From Diadema setosum (lineage: Eukaryota; Echinodermata; Echinoidea; Diadematoida; Diadematidae), in the NCBI RefSeq assembly GCF_964275005.1, contig NC_092688.1:18940403-19004402 (forward strand): a stretch of 64,000 bases of DNA, in the 5' to 3' direction. How positions within the stretch are numbered: the stretch's first letter is position 1; every line of letters begins with the position of its first letter. Shown one piece after another: positions 14,111 to 26,274 of this stretch. The position numbers and the translations under genes are program-made. The notes below the pieces were generated by a model. The model did not search any database. It was given only the letters and a program-made list of their open reading frames with translations, and was not told the DNA's origin.

Positions 14111-16027
14111 CCTCTAGTCAGTCCAAGCAAGTACCCTGTGAGGGATAAACCTGAAATACCCTCTCAGGGCTATTCAGCGGCTCAATGAAGCGTTGCGATC
14201 GTTATCTCTATTCTCATTGCCGGTCGTTCCGATTTATGACTAGAAATTCTGCGGATTTTGCTGGCTCGTGCGAGAGCTGCACGCTCGCCATGAGCTGGGT
14301 GGCCCTGTACACCCACATGCAGGCCGGACAAGTCGCAGCGTCACATACCAGCCGGGGAGATACCACACACAGTCTTCACATCCACCAAGTATTGTAAAGT
14401 AACTCGCGCTAAGATGGATTGCAACAATTTGCACAAATCCAAACTAATTTAAACTACACTAAGTACGCGTCGTTGCAGGATGATATAAACACAAAAAATA
14501 AACAAAATACACAGTTCCCCCACACTCATGTACGCACACAAGCACAAGCACCCACAGCAAACACAAGGGTGTCAACAACATCAAAAGCAAAAACAGAACG
14601 AAAACTGGCATCATTCAGAAAGTGTTGAATTCGAGTATCTTATATGTTATCAAGATACAGTTGTGACTTGTTTCTTGAGAAGAACGTATAACTATTTTTT
14701 TTTCCTTTTCAAATCATTTCATGATGTATCAGTTATTAAATCTGTATTTAATAGTCACATCTTGTATCATCTGCAGTGTGGATATTAGTATAATATACGC
14801 ATCTATAATATAAGAGTAAGAACATCTTCTATAGACGATCGAACGCAATTTCAAAACCCAGTTTTGGCAACTGAATGGATTTCGTTCTCCTACCTGCCCG
14901 TGGCCGGTACACTTGCCGAACTGTAAAGACGATGGTATCACACATCTCCTCAACTGGAACTACAGCTGTATTTTCAGTTATGATTCTCTCACAGTCCCAA
15001 GTAGATATAACACAAAACGCCATCTTAGTCTTCATAAAATGTTATCGATGCAGTCATGGCAGCGTATATTCCATAAATCAGGGAGGTGGAAAGAGAATTG
15101 AATAATTATGCCTAGTTAGTGCACAGGGATAGACTGTACCATGCTAATGTAAGGTCTCAGTGGCAGCTGACTGGTATCGAGGAAACCCCACTAAGGAATT
15201 GAAAAAAAAAAAAAAAAAAAAAAAAACATCACTCCCCCACCCCACCGAAGAACCCTGGCTGGTATGTGTACGTAACTTTCCACAGCAGACACTCTGCCGA
15301 GCGAGACTGCTTTTTTAATGTCACAGCACTTTCCCAACGACGCAGGGACGTGATCAGTTCACATTTGATTTTTCTGATAAACTGCGTTGATACCATCTTT
15401 TAATGTCCCCTGAAGTTCATACTATAAAGATGTAAGCATCGATTTCATTCTACATAATTCATTTCCAAAATTTACAGTTGTGATTACATGTACATTACAT
15501 CAAAATAATGTGAGATGAGTGAGGTTCCTTCGTACAGCAGCGAACAGCGGCAACCAAGCAAGCAACGCGAGCCAGAGAGGAATACGATAACCATTCCACG
15601 TGGGCTAACAGCACGGAGGCACGCGGTGTGTGCGCGTTTTTCTCTGTTTCAGTGGCGATAGCCTGACAAAATTCAGACCGGATTGAATGAGACTAAGTGG
15701 ACAAAATTTTCGAACATGTTGTGCTATGACAGAGAGCGTGTAAATTTTGCTCCCCGCGGATTATCCTGCAAAAGGGTCTATGAAAGGAAAGACTAATAAT
15801 CTTCACTCTGAGGAAAAAGGAGCGCAATCCGCGGGGAGCAAAATACACCGTGTGTGTTTAAACACAAGCATGTCGAAGCGGTTTTGTCGGTTCCCATAGA
15901 CTTTACACGTGAAGGCGATTCGCTTGGCACTGAGCCAGGTTCGGCGAGCTCGCTCGGTTCTCCCGTTTTATCCTCTATAGGGTATTTCGGCGTTATCCTT
16001 CACAGGGTAGTTGCCTGGACTGCTAGT
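14111..16027. repeat. Diverged inverted-repeat pair flanking ~1.9 kb
   Basis: The sequence at 14111-14168 matches the reverse complement of 15977-16027 at roughly 80 percent by eye; shared words include CACAGGGTA and GGGTATTTC. This could mark the ends of an old TIR element. The space between holds a poly-A tract (15201-15226) and a short hairpin, and no recognisable gene. Confidence 0.4.
15747..15842. repeat. Short inverted repeat, TTTGCTCCCCGCGGATT arms
   Basis: TTTTGCTCCCCGCGGATT at about 15746-15763 is mirrored by AATCCGCGGGGAGCAAAA at about 15826-15843, with ~62 bp between. It may be a very short MITE or a structured RNA element. Confidence 0.6.
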
Positions 16028-16404
16028 CTTGTGGGTATTGTCATCTGGTTGTATTTACATTATTATATCTAGTGCACTAACTGTTGACCAACTTTCCTAA
16101 AATAAAGACCATTTAGGCAAACTACATGTTTCTTGTAAGGAAAGGAAAGGGAATTATTGGTGAATTTCTTGCTCATAATGCCTTGTACAAATATAGACTT
16201 GATGCATGATCGAGTTTGTAATACTTTCTGGTAATTGTTTTATCTTCAGTGTTACATATTTGCTACATGCTTTCAATAATTTCAACACAGTTTCACATAA
16301 ATTGACCAAATTTCATCACTTCGGGAGGACCTTATTCAAATATAAAAGAAACAATAGACATAAAGTGTAGTGTTCCAGTATGTATTCCATTTATTGTCTC
16401 TTCA

Positions 16405-16671
16405 TTGCAAATTTGGAAACTACTGCCATTGAGGCTTTTGAGGGAGTGGAAGATAGATGTCAGTGCAAAGCCAGAAGATTTTCATGTGGAAGAATCTGTA
16501 GGTACTGACATCAGTTCTATTCCTGATAGATCTTCAGTTGTCATGAAAAAATTCATGGAATCTAAAACAGAATTGTTAAAAAGAAAGCTGAACAGTGGGG
16601 AAGCCTACAAAAAGTCAGAAATATTTGTAGATGGTAGAACACATAGTTTAACCATCAAAGATGTGATTTAA
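16405..16671 (+). CDS. Candidate terminal exon or small ORF, unknown protein
   Basis: An 88-codon ATG-to-stop frame with protein-like, non-repetitive composition: WKIDVSAKPEDFHVEESV near the start, then MKKFMESKTELLKRKL and SEIFVDGRTHSLTIKDVI. It is charged, with no membrane segment or known domain that I recognise. The true 5' boundary may be a splice site rather than the ATG. Downstream there is an AT-rich trailer. It could equally be a fragment of a decayed transposon ORF. Confidence 0.35.
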   Translation: MQIWKLLPLRLLREWKIDVSAKPEDFHVEESVGTDISSIPDRSSVVMKKFMESKTELLKRKLNSGEAYKKSEIFVDGRTHSLTIKDVI

Positions 16672-16949
16672 CACGTAACCATAAATCTTTTGGCTATGAT
16701 TCCCTCAGTGAAAGTGGCAGAATGTCTATCAGACAATATTATCATGCCTGGAAAATTCTAGTCGTAGAAAGAGAATGGCTAGCCAGACATGTTATTAACA
16801 TGTTGTCATGTTGTCCCCCATCCTAAGGACAGCAAAAAGAGACAAATGAAGTACACTACTCTCCTCCCAACAGTCCAGTAGTTGGCAGACTGTTAAAGTT
16901 TGTAGACTCGTGTTTATAAACACATTGGGTATCACTTTCATTAATTCAA

Positions 16950-17400
16950 CCCTGGGCAAAATTACCTTGTGAGGTGTGAGGAGAATTACACTTGATCATG
17001 TTATTGCACTATTTGTGACTAACACGCATACTACTGTAATACATTTGTGAAGTCGAGGAAATGCAGAACTTCTCACCAATTTACAGGTCAGATTACCTCG
17101 TGAAGTGTTGGGAGAATTTTTAATTTTGTACATGTTATTGCACCACTTTTATAGTGGTCAGAACACAATTCTGAAATGCAACAAATGCCTAACTTCTCAT
17201 TCCAAGTGAGATTACATTGTGAAGTATCATGGAGAATGTCACATTTATTTTGTATCAATAATGTAATGTATTGTAATAATAGTGTACAATGTAATTATTG
17301 TGAGCTGTCGAAAATGCAAAAAAAAAATCACTCTCTGAATTTACAGGTTATATCTGGAAGTTTGAGGAGAATGCTTTGTTTTGTAGTTACTGTATGTACA
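16950..17400. repeat. Diverged tandem repeat, ~120-140-bp period
   Basis: Four degenerate units share the pattern AGATTACCTCGTGAAGTGTTG then GGAGAAT, seen near 16960, 17090, 17210 and 17345. Old duplication; no coding role seen. Confidence 0.55.
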
Positions 17401-17586
17401 GTAATTATAAACACACATGTGGAATGGTGCATTTTGAATTAATAAAATGCAGATTTTTTTCACAAACTTGGGAACTGGTGAATAGAAAACAAAAAAAAAG
17501 AACAAGAGAATAGAAAAGAGGAGTGAGAGAGACACAGATACCTAGAATTGGGAGAACGAGGTGATTATGACTGCTTTGTAAGAGGG

Positions 17587-17640
17587 TATGTGTGTGTGTG
17601 TGTGTGTGTGTGTTCGAGTGTGTGTACTGGTATGTGCGTG
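17587..17640. repeat. (GT)n microsatellite
   Basis: GT tract at the left end of the ~215-bp local tandem duplication described separately. Confidence 0.85.
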
Positions 17641-17990
17641 TATAGTGTGTGTTTGTGTATGTTTGTGTTTGCATGGGTGTAATTATATTCTCTCAATAAT
17701 GAATTTACACTTTTTTTATAGACAATGACTACCAGGCACACTTAGTACTCATGCAGTAATCAATAAAAACCCATTGCACAGTTTGATAACATTACTGGCA
17801 TCAACAATTAATGTGTAAAGAAAGTAGGTCGAGTGTGTTTACTGGTATGTGCGTGTATAATGTGTGTTTGTGTATGTTTGTGTTTGTATGGGTGTACTCT
17901 CTCAATACTGATAATGAATGTAACACTTTATTTATAGATAGTGAGAGGGCTGCCAACATTTGAAACTAGTTGAAAGTGAGGCTCCCATAG

Positions 17991-19393
17991 TTCTTCAAGT
18001 TCAAGTTCAAGTTCAATCATAGTTTATTTCCAATCAAAGAAAATCAAAACGTAATGCAAAGTATACATATCATAAAATGATATTGTCTACACTTTTACAA
18101 AAGGTTCATGTAATATACGAAATAAATTATATACATCAACATATGTACAATAATCAGAAGGAACGATGCGTATACATGTATACTTCGCGAGCTTTCAGAA
18201 AATAACTTCAATTTTGGAAAATAGCGATCCACAAAAAAGCAAAGCTTGTAGGACGTGGATCCCTAGATAATTGATGAGTAAGCAATATGTTATTCAAGTT
18301 TGTTTTATTATTTTCTTACAGCATTTATATTAAATATAGATTACTTAAGTCGTTTGTAAAAATATAGCTATACGCTGGCTTCGACAATAATAGGAAATAA
18401 GTATCAATGCTAATGCCCAGACGGTGTTCATTGAACTGGTGTACCGGGAAAATATAAGAAGGACGACACACTCGTACAGACATTCAGTTACCCACACACA
18501 TATACGACGCGAGACAGTACCGAGAAGAGAGAAGACGGTGACAATACAAGTCTACGAGGAACAAAGACAGGAAGGAAGAGGAAAGAAGAATAAAGAGAGA
18601 AGAGAGGTCTGCATACAGAACACGCCAAGTGCTGCGACATCAGGACAGGTGAAACCTCAAGCATAAATTAAAACAATTAATTCAGATTATCTAGAATTAT
18701 AAGTAGATAACAAATGTTTCCTGAATTTGTATTTAAATGTGAGGAATGAGGGTGAGTCTTTTAAGCTATTATCTAGATTATTCCAAAGTCTGGGTCCGGT
18801 ATACAGAAATGTATTTTGGGCATGTACGGTTCTCATGAATGGAAGATGGAATTCGTTGGATCGTCGCGTAGGATAGTTATGTACATGACTGTTTCGATGA
18901 AAAGAGTCGTGAAATATTTTGGGTAAAAAGTTGCTGTTATAATTAAACATGAACTGACCAAGTTGAAACACATACAAATCTTTTATTTTTAGTATTTTAT
19001 GGTAAAAAAAAAAAACAAAGGATCTGTATGTTCTCGTGTAGTTAGGTTAAAAACAGTTCTGAGTGCTTTCTTTTGCAATAAAAAAAAGTTTATCAAGTAA
19101 TATCTGATATGTATTACCCCAAGCAAGAATCCCGTAGTTTAGATACGGTAGTATCAAACTAGAGTAAAGAGTTAATAATGCACATGAAGGAAGATAATAT
19201 TTTAATCTGTTCATTACGCCAATGTTTCGTGAAATAGTTTTACATATGCTATCAATATGATTCCTCCATGAAAGCTTGTTATCAACGCAAACACCAAGAA
19301 ATTTAAAAGTACAAAAGTAGAAACTTCTTCTAGGGGAGTAGTATCAAATGATATATTGCCCGGGAGGCTATCTAAAGAGTTACTAAAGAGTTA
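17991..19393 (-). mobile_element. 5'-truncated LINE (non-LTR retrotransposon) with 9-bp target duplication
   Basis: The - strand carries the end of a LINE ORF, a ~700-bp 3' UTR and a short tandem tail (copies of TTGAAC, 17995-18017). CTCCCATAG flanks both ends (17982-17990 and 19394-19402). The insertion is truncated at 19393, as expected for incomplete target-primed reverse transcription. Short-repeat tails are known in CR1/L2-related clades, but the clade is not determined here. Confidence 0.85.
18687..19380 (-). pseudogene. LINE reverse transcriptase C-terminal fragment
   Basis: The longest intact frame, 18687-18977, contains the post-RT motif HNYPTRRSNEFHLPF ... GPRLWNNLDNSLKDSPSFLTFKYKFRKHLL, typical of LINE pol C-termini. 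Upstream in the element direction, further matching segments can be read across short homopolymer frameshifts and one or more stops (FGVCVDNKLSW near 19280, LPYLNYGILAWG near 19130). The RT catalytic core is missing. Not functional. Confidence 0.82.
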
Positions 19394-19949
19394 CTCCCAT
19401 AGGCCAATGCTATGATTTAGGAGGCAAAATGAATGAGATCAATAGAAATGCATGCAAATGAAATAAAGTTTTAGAGTGAGAAAGGACCAAAATGAGTGAG
19501 TCTCGCTCTCAATGAGTGAGAGTTGGCAGCCCTGCAGTGACTACCAGGCACACTTTTATCCAATCAAAAACCCATTGCACAGTTTGATAACATTAGGCCT
19601 ACTCGCATCAACAATTAATGTGTAAAAGTACAGGTAGGTTGTATAGTTTGAGAAAATAACTGTGGTGTTTGTTACACTTTCCTAATATTCATGATTATGA
19701 TACAACTAACATGAATGAATATGGATTGAACATGAATGAATCACAATCCCACTACCTAGAGCGGCGAATGTATACATTACACTGTGCGCGTACCACCTAT
19801 AATAGTCCGGGAGCCAGCGGGGGTCAGCCTAGCTGAAAAGGTTACCAATTTTTATGTATATAGCAATTTAGTACATATGCCCCTAAGTATGGAAATGCAC
19901 GTCTGGCTGGTCATCGGTGGTGGGTGTGGCCAGGAGGGCCAAAAAAAAG

Positions 19950-20745
19950 GACCCCTCAAAATTAGGCTAGCCTAGCTGGAAAAGTAACCCCATGAAAACC
20001 ACTGGAACTTGTTCGTTACACTTACAGGATAAATGAATGACCATTGCCAGACGTTTTAAGTGGTCGGGGGTAGCCGCCAGACGCTCTTAAAGGCCCAACT
20101 CCAGCTAGGCTAGCCTAGCTGAAAAAGTAACCTCATGAAAACCACTGGAACTTGTTCGTTACACTTACAGGATAAATGAATGACCATTGCCAGACGTTTT
20201 AAGTGGTGGGGGGTAGCCGCCAGACGCCCTTAAAGACCCAAATTTTTCCAGCTAGGCTAGCCTAGCTGAAAAAGTAACCTAATGAAACCCACTGGAACTT
20301 GTTCGTTACACTTACAGGATAAATGAATGGCCATTGCCAGACGTTTTAAGTGGTGGGGGTAGCCGCCAGACGCCCTTAAAGACCCAAATTTTTCCAGCTA
20401 GGCTAGCCTAGCTGAAAAAGTAACCTAATGAAACCCACTGGAACTTGTTCGTTACACTTACAGGATAAATGCATGACCATTGCCAGACGTTTTAAGTGGT
20501 GGGGGGTAGCCGCCAGACGCCCTTAAAGACCAAACTTTTTCCAGCTATATAGGCTAGCCTATAGCTGAAAATATAACCTATGTAATGAAACCCACTGGAA
20601 CGTGTTATTTACACTTACAGGATATATGCATGGCCGTTGCCAGACGTTTTAAGAAGTGGGGGGGGGGGGGGGGGGGTGTAGCCGCCAGATGCCCTCAAAG
20701 ACCCAATTTTACCAGCTAGACTATAACCCTGGCTGGAAAAGTAAC
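19950..20745. repeat. Left-arm satellite, ~147-bp units
   Basis: Roughly five units. Each starts with the palindrome GCTAGGCTAGCCTAGC, then a CCACTGGAACTTGTTCGTTA segment, CTTACAGGATAAATG, GCCAGACGTTTTAAGTGG and CCGCCAGACGC. The unit contains its own inverted pair CCAGACG ... CGTCTGG. The last unit has a G-run (20657-20676). Confidence 0.88.
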
Positions 20746-20746
20746 C

Positions 20747-21047
20747 TCCTGAAACCCACTGGAACTTGTTCTATGTTTGTATCTCACCTGATAAACACTG
20801 TCGACATAGTATTCTGGTGTTCTTTCAATAACTTTCCACACTTTTGAGCTATATGATCACCAAATTCACTCCTCAGATCATCTAATGATTGCTGTCAAGA
20901 CCCACTGGAACTTGTTCTCTGTTTGTATCTCACCTGATAAACACTGTCGACATAGTATTCTGGTGTTCTTTCAATAACTTTCCACACTTTTGAGCTATAT
21001 GATCACCAAATTCACTCCTCAGATCATCTAATGATTGCTGTCAAGAC
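20747..21047. repeat. ~150-bp direct tandem duplication
   Basis: The segment starting ACCCACTGGAACTTGTTCT and ending GATTGCTGTCAAGA occurs twice back to back (about 20754-20900 and 20900-21047), almost identically. It uses the same CCACTGGAACTTGTTC word as the satellite and forms the inner edge of the left arm. Confidence 0.85.
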
Positions 21048-22290
21048 AGTGTTAATATTGGTGAAGTCCGACTACGTCAACAGTCAAAAAGTCAATGAAC
21101 TAGGCCTATGCCATTTGAAAATCTCTGTAATCACAAAGTCGATATGTGGACGAGACATCACTTCGCTTTTGCCTTGTTAAATGGTGAATATTAAATTAAT
21201 TTGTAAGCTTCCGTTTCTAATTCATACAGCACCAGCATACATGTCTGAGAATAGCGGTAAAGAAGATTAGAGTCTTTGGCAACAAGTGCAAAATTGAATT
21301 CTGTGCCTTATTTGCTAAACAAACGTGGTAGGAGGACAACGACCTGTTAGGCAATATGGCGGACCAATAGCTCTATATTATTAGTGTTATAGAATAAATG
21401 ACAATGATGTAGTTCTGAAACATACTTTTCATTAGATGCTTTCGCAATGACTCAATGTATACTTTTAATCGAACTAAGTATATATCCATGACTTGCTCAT
21501 GAATTACGGCAGAACGATTCCGTGAGGAAAGTTTTCTGTCATGTCATTACGGAAGAAGTGAACGTGTCAATATTTTGCTATTTGTTCCATAATTATTTCT
21601 GAAGTGGTTAAATGTATTTTCCTAAAACATTTTTTTTTTCCTTTATATAATACCTACGTTGCATCCAAATGCCTATTCGTTGAAAAAATGCGGGCCATGT
21701 ATTCAAAGGTCAAAGATCATAGGTTAATGGAAGTAGGGCATACATTGTACAACATTTCACTAAGTTGTTGTTGTTGTTGTTTTTTTTTTTTTTTTGGGGG
21801 GGGGGATGATTCAAAGTGTCCTAAAACCTTGTATTTTAATACATGTATTTAGTTTTGTAGTCACGACTCTTGCTATGAATGATGCCAAACTCTTCCCGCT
21901 CATACAGTTAATGCAGCCGTTTCAGGGAAATAATTATGATAATGATTGGTAATGCTGAAGTGGTTCATAACATTCCATTGATACATATGTATAGAACAGA
22001 AAGTGAATTTGACAATGGTATATGATATCCGCAATTTACTCTTTGACAGGTTCTATCATCCGATTAATAATGTATAAATTGAATATACAGTAGTCCCCTA
22101 TTCAGTAACTACAGGTTAAGTTAGATAAGCTGCATTCATTTTGCACGCGACCATGGCGTTATAGCCAAAGATGATTGAATTCTGTAAATCTCTGTGTGCC
22201 TGCACAGGATTGGAAAACGAAACAACTTTCTGTGTATAGAACAACGAAACAGAAACTGGTGCATGCATTATCTCAGTCACTTTGTTATGC
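21048..22290. other. AT-rich interior of the long-armed structure
   Basis: No exon seen. A GTT/T/G homopolymer tract lies at 21766-21805. Confidence 0.45.
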
Positions 22291-22299
22291 ATCATGATG

Positions 22300-22740
22300 G
22301 TTTGCTCATTGCAGTTCCGGAATCTCAGCTCGAGGGACTCGAATTGATCCTAAATCAGTCGGCATGCGCGTATCACCCAAAACAATATCTGAACACAATT
22401 ATAACTGCAGTCCTCCATAGTCTGTATTGGTTGTCGATAAGGGCTGGTATCAAGTTTGATTTTCATATTATTTACAGTACCGAAGTTGTATTTAATTGTT
22501 TTCATCGAAATGCCCGTATACGGTATGCGTATCTCAGTTAACTCTTTAAACCATAGTTGTGATCTACGTGCCAAGAATCTCATGTTTTCAATAAGCGTGA
22601 ACTCTAAGACATGTCGTGATAAGGACTTTAAGACAATTGGCATCGTCATTATAAAACGAATTCCCCTTTTACAAGACACGTTTTAGATTTTAGATAGAAA
22701 TATGAATTCGTTTGAATGCATACAAACAGCTTCTTAAATC
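22300..22740 (+). pseudogene. Degenerate LINE reverse transcriptase C-terminal fragment
   Basis: Reads LELILNQSACAYHPKQY ... ITAVLHSLYWLSIRAGIKF, which resembles the LINE pattern of an N-A-A-R segment followed by H-W-L-P-I-R-x-R-I-x-F. Downstream matches to the YLSEL and FKT-type region appear in shifted frames with stops. An old fragment, unrelated in position to the LINE at 18-19.4 kb. Confidence 0.5.
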
Positions 22741-23204
22741 CTCTTACATTTTGTTTTTAAGATATGGTGTATACTTTAGAAGTGTAAGAAGCATGCTCTT
22801 GTTTTAGAGGCTTTGAGTACTGGTAAGAAGCATATGTTATTCTTATAGATTATGTGAATACGCATTCAAGAACGTTTTGAATAAAACGTATCCAGACAAC
22901 TGCATATCATATTTTCACCTCTTCCTTAAACATGCAGATGTATACTCTTGCCGAGAAGGTTAACTGTTTGATATATATAGTGCTCACCTTATTGAAAAGG
23001 TAATTGGGTAAATTTTTGGTTTCAGTATATTATTCAAACACAACTAAGTTAACTTTTACATTAACATTTTCACAACTCACAAATTCTGCACGCACACACA
23101 TTTCATGATTCACAAGATCCAAGTTACACTAATCCTATTTACTTTGCAGAGTGCAACAACAACATAAGTTATATGCTGAGCAAATAGGCTTACATCAGTT
23201 CGCA

Positions 23205-23870
23205 CTATTCAAGGTTTAGAGTAGTTAAGGAACTAAATCGTACCCGATTTTGTGATGCTAAGTTGCACCTTGAGATGATGGGCAATATTGCCCCTGTAAA
23301 GGAGCAGGCAGTGACACTGACTTGCTCCTTTGAAGGAGCAATTTTGCAGCAGTCATGGAGCAAATAAGCACCACATAGGTGCAACATCATACCAATAAGG
23401 CACAAGGTTGCACCCTCAAGAGAGGGTACATTCTTGCATCCTTCGGGCATAAAGTTGCACCTAAAGGTACGAGGTTGCGCCTTTTTCAAGGGGGCAAAGT
23501 TGCTCCCGAGGGTGTAACTTTCACCCTTTCTTGCGGGTACAAAGTAGCATCCAAAGTTCCAAGATTGCACCCTCAAAACAAGGCACAATCTTGGAACTTT
23601 GGGTGTTTCTTTGCACCCTCACGAAAGGATGTAAAGTTGCACCAAGATGTAAAGGCTACACGGGGTGCAAAGGTGCGCCGAAAGGTAAAGGGTGCAAGAT
23701 AGCACCCTCAAGAAAGGTGCAACTTAGCACCACTTAATGTGGGTGGAAAGATGCACCCTCACGAAGAGGTGCAATCTAGCACCACTTAGTGTGGGTGGAA
23801 AGATGTACCCAAGGGAACACTTTCGCACCCTCAATAAAGGGTTCAACTTTGCACCCTCTCTGCAGTATAT
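23205..23870. repeat. Dense array of short inverted GCACC/GGTGC words
   Basis: About 25 copies of 8-15-bp words such as TTGCACCCTCA, AGGTGCAA and GAGGGTGCA on both strands, spaced ~20-50 bp apart. Two longer direct units (23711-23760 and 23769-23812) read AGCACCACTTAGTGTGGGTG. The alternation of orientation creates many possible small hairpins. Open frames on both strands derive from the repeat and are not genes. Confidence 0.75.
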
Positions 23871-23874
23871 TTTA

Positions 23875-25330
23875 TACACACGTGAACTCCTTGTTCCTGT
23901 GAGCTACGTTTAATATGAGCATGACCCAGTATTAGACACGTGTCAAGCCTTTGCAGACACAGAATTTTTTCTTCATATTCTTTAAAGGTCATTTAAAACA
24001 AATTTAAATATATATTTATTTCTTTTAAGTTAAGAGGAGCAAATGTGGAGATCATGACCTGTGATACATGTTACGGGAAGTCTATATTTTTATGTCTACT
24101 CGTTTTTTTTTTTCAACTACAAGGAATTACCTATGAGCTAATTGGATAAAGAAGCTGAGCATTCCTTTTTTTTTTTTCATCAGTTAATGTCAGTGCTGGT
24201 GTATTATTCTTGAAAAGTTGGCATCTAAATGTCCTCCAAACCAAGTACTTACTGTATAAAATTATATTTCTGTGAGTTACGTTTCTTATGAGCATGACAG
24301 ATCTGTAGACACGTGTCATAGTGGTTACAAACACTAAGTTTCCTTTGCTTTCATCGTTATCAAGAAGCGATTTTGAACAATTTCAGATGTTCATTTTTTT
24401 TTTCAATTTCGTTACGAGAAGGCAATAATTATTTCATGTAAAATATGTTAAGGAAAGTTGATAGTTTGGTTATTTTATCATTACTCATCTTCGTCTTCTC
24501 AACAAGAAGATGATACACATGCGCTCATTTGCTAAAGAAGTTGAAGGATGTTTAATTGCTGGTAGCCACGTAGGGGCTTCTGTCATAACATTTTGCATCT
24601 TAATCCCTCGAAACTAAGTACATACAGTATTAGTTTATAGAAAACATAATATTTTTGTTGTTGCTGTGACTGAGCTTATTCATATGAATTTTAGACATGT
24701 TTCTCATATGTTTCTGTCATATGCTTTACTGAAGAACAGCAAATGTTGAGTTTATTGGCAAGAGAGGTTGATCATTACTTTACATTTAAGCTCATTGAAG
24801 TGCCGGAGCATAAACTTGTCTTGAAATATTAGCATCCAAAACCCTCCAAACCAAAAACGTGCAATACTAGACACGACAGGAATTCCTTGTTGTTGTGAGT
24901 TATGTTTCTTAAAAACACTGATTTTTTCTGCTTTTGCAGTGTACTATGTTCAAAAACACTCTTGAACAATTATCAGATTTCGTTTCTTTCTTAAGAGAAG
25001 AAAACGGTGAGGTAATGTGAAGCATGTTCCTATAAGTTTTATTTCGTTAATAATTTTCCTTTACCCATCATCTCCTCAACCGTAAGGTGATATGGTACCT
25101 AAAAAGTCATAGGCCAAAGGTGTTGAGCTTTACTTCCCCTTTTTAAAGTAAATTTAAGTGCTGGGGCATTATTTTTTTTAAAAGTTGGCATTTTAAGTTA
25201 TGTACACCGAGGACGAGTCTTACTGAATGGATTTCTTGTTGCAGTAGAATTGTATTTTTATGAGCTTGATGGAGTATTAGACAATTGTATAAAGTGTTTG
25301 CAAAAACTGTTAATGTATTCCCTTTTGCTA
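23875..25330. repeat. Diverged tandem repeat, ~250-380-bp units
   Basis: Four to five degraded copies share, in order, an AAGTTGGCATCTAAA-type word, a CTCCTTGTT(G)CTGTGAGTTACG segment, GAGCATGAC and a GTATTAGACACGTGTCA-type word. These occur near 23885-23945, 24215-24320, 24590-24700, 24825-24920 and 25180-25290. The copies are too diverged to be coding repeats; no ORF persists. Confidence 0.55.
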
Positions 25331-26270
25331 ATGTCCAAAGAGTTCATTTGCCAAGTTTTGATTGTCTTTTGTTTTAATCATCAGGGGTCTGTTTTATCAT
25401 GGTCATAGAGGAAAGAAACTTAATTATAAAAAAACCTTCATATAAGAAGAGATACTGTAGGACACAATTTCATCAAAAGTTGTGATTTTCAACATTTCCA
25501 AAATGCAATTGATGAATATTTCTCCCCAGGGCACAGAAAGAAAGTAGTTTTTGGTCTTGTTTTTTTTTTTTTTTTTTCACGTCAGTATGTTATAATACGC
25601 GCGGGCTTACGCCCATCCCACCAATTTCCATCCGGATACTGTACCCGGCCCTGTTTTTTTTTTTTTTTTTTTTTTTACACTGCAAAGAAAATGAGAACAC
25701 TGATGTTTGAGAAAAATCCCGACATGTTTGATTGGGCAATTCTTTTTTGACGTCTATTATTCTTTCCAAATAAGTTTTTTGGTTATCACTGAGGACAAAA
25801 AAAAAATAATACAAATACCCTATTTCTTCTACCAAAACCACAGCACTGTATATTCTCATATTTCTACAGTATTTTGTCTCAACACTTGCCCTATTAATAT
25901 TTCAAAGCATGTTTCCATGTGCGCTCAAGAAACTCCCCCATTAAAGGAGACCTCCGGGTGATTCTCAGATGTTTACATTTGTACAACTATGAATTAGTTA
26001 TACTGAGGACAGAGTTTCAGAATTTGTGATAATTGGGATGAGGAATAAGAATATTTTCAAAAAATAGAGCAAATTGCAATGAACAAGGATGATGACATGG
26101 GAGAGTCACCATAAGAATGCATGAGTTGGGGCTCAAGGAAGCAGAACAAAAGAATAAGGCATGCATAGATTAAGAAGACAGGTGAACTCGCAAGCTAGCG
26201 GTATTGTTATGGAATTACACTGCTATCATTTCTGAAATATGTGAACCTTATAGCTGGTAAAATTGTGTCT
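25331..26270. other. AT-rich stretch with poly-T runs
   Basis: Poly-T runs lie at 25560-25577 and 25653-25676. No gene or larger structure seen. Confidence 0.5.
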
Positions 26271-26274
26271 TTGA

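Larger units (their letters stand above)
17947..19533. mobile_element. TIR element with GGGCTGCCAAC ends, host of the LINE insertion
   Basis: The left end GAGGGCTGCCAAC and the right end GTTGGCAGCCCTGC are inverted. Comparison with the uninterrupted copy at 17613-17826 shows these bounds, and AGTGA on both sides is a possible 5-bp duplication. Without the LINE the element is only ~180 bp, so it is a MITE. I cannot assign a superfamily with confidence. Confidence 0.65.
17613..19627. repeat. ~215-bp tandem duplication, second copy split by a transposon
   Basis: Copy 1 (17613-17826) contains a TGGTATGTGCGTGTATA word, a TTATAGA word and ACTACCAGGCACACTT, and ends AACAATTAATGTGTAAAG. Copy 2 begins at 17829 with the same left part; its right part is found only at 19536-19627. 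The interval 17947-19533 is therefore an insertion, and copy 1 shows the empty site. Confidence 0.75.

Noticed and set aside
23205..23737. Long frames on both strands with repeated FGC/LHP/KVAP peptides
   Set aside because: They are generated by the GCACC/GGTGC word array, not by coding selection.
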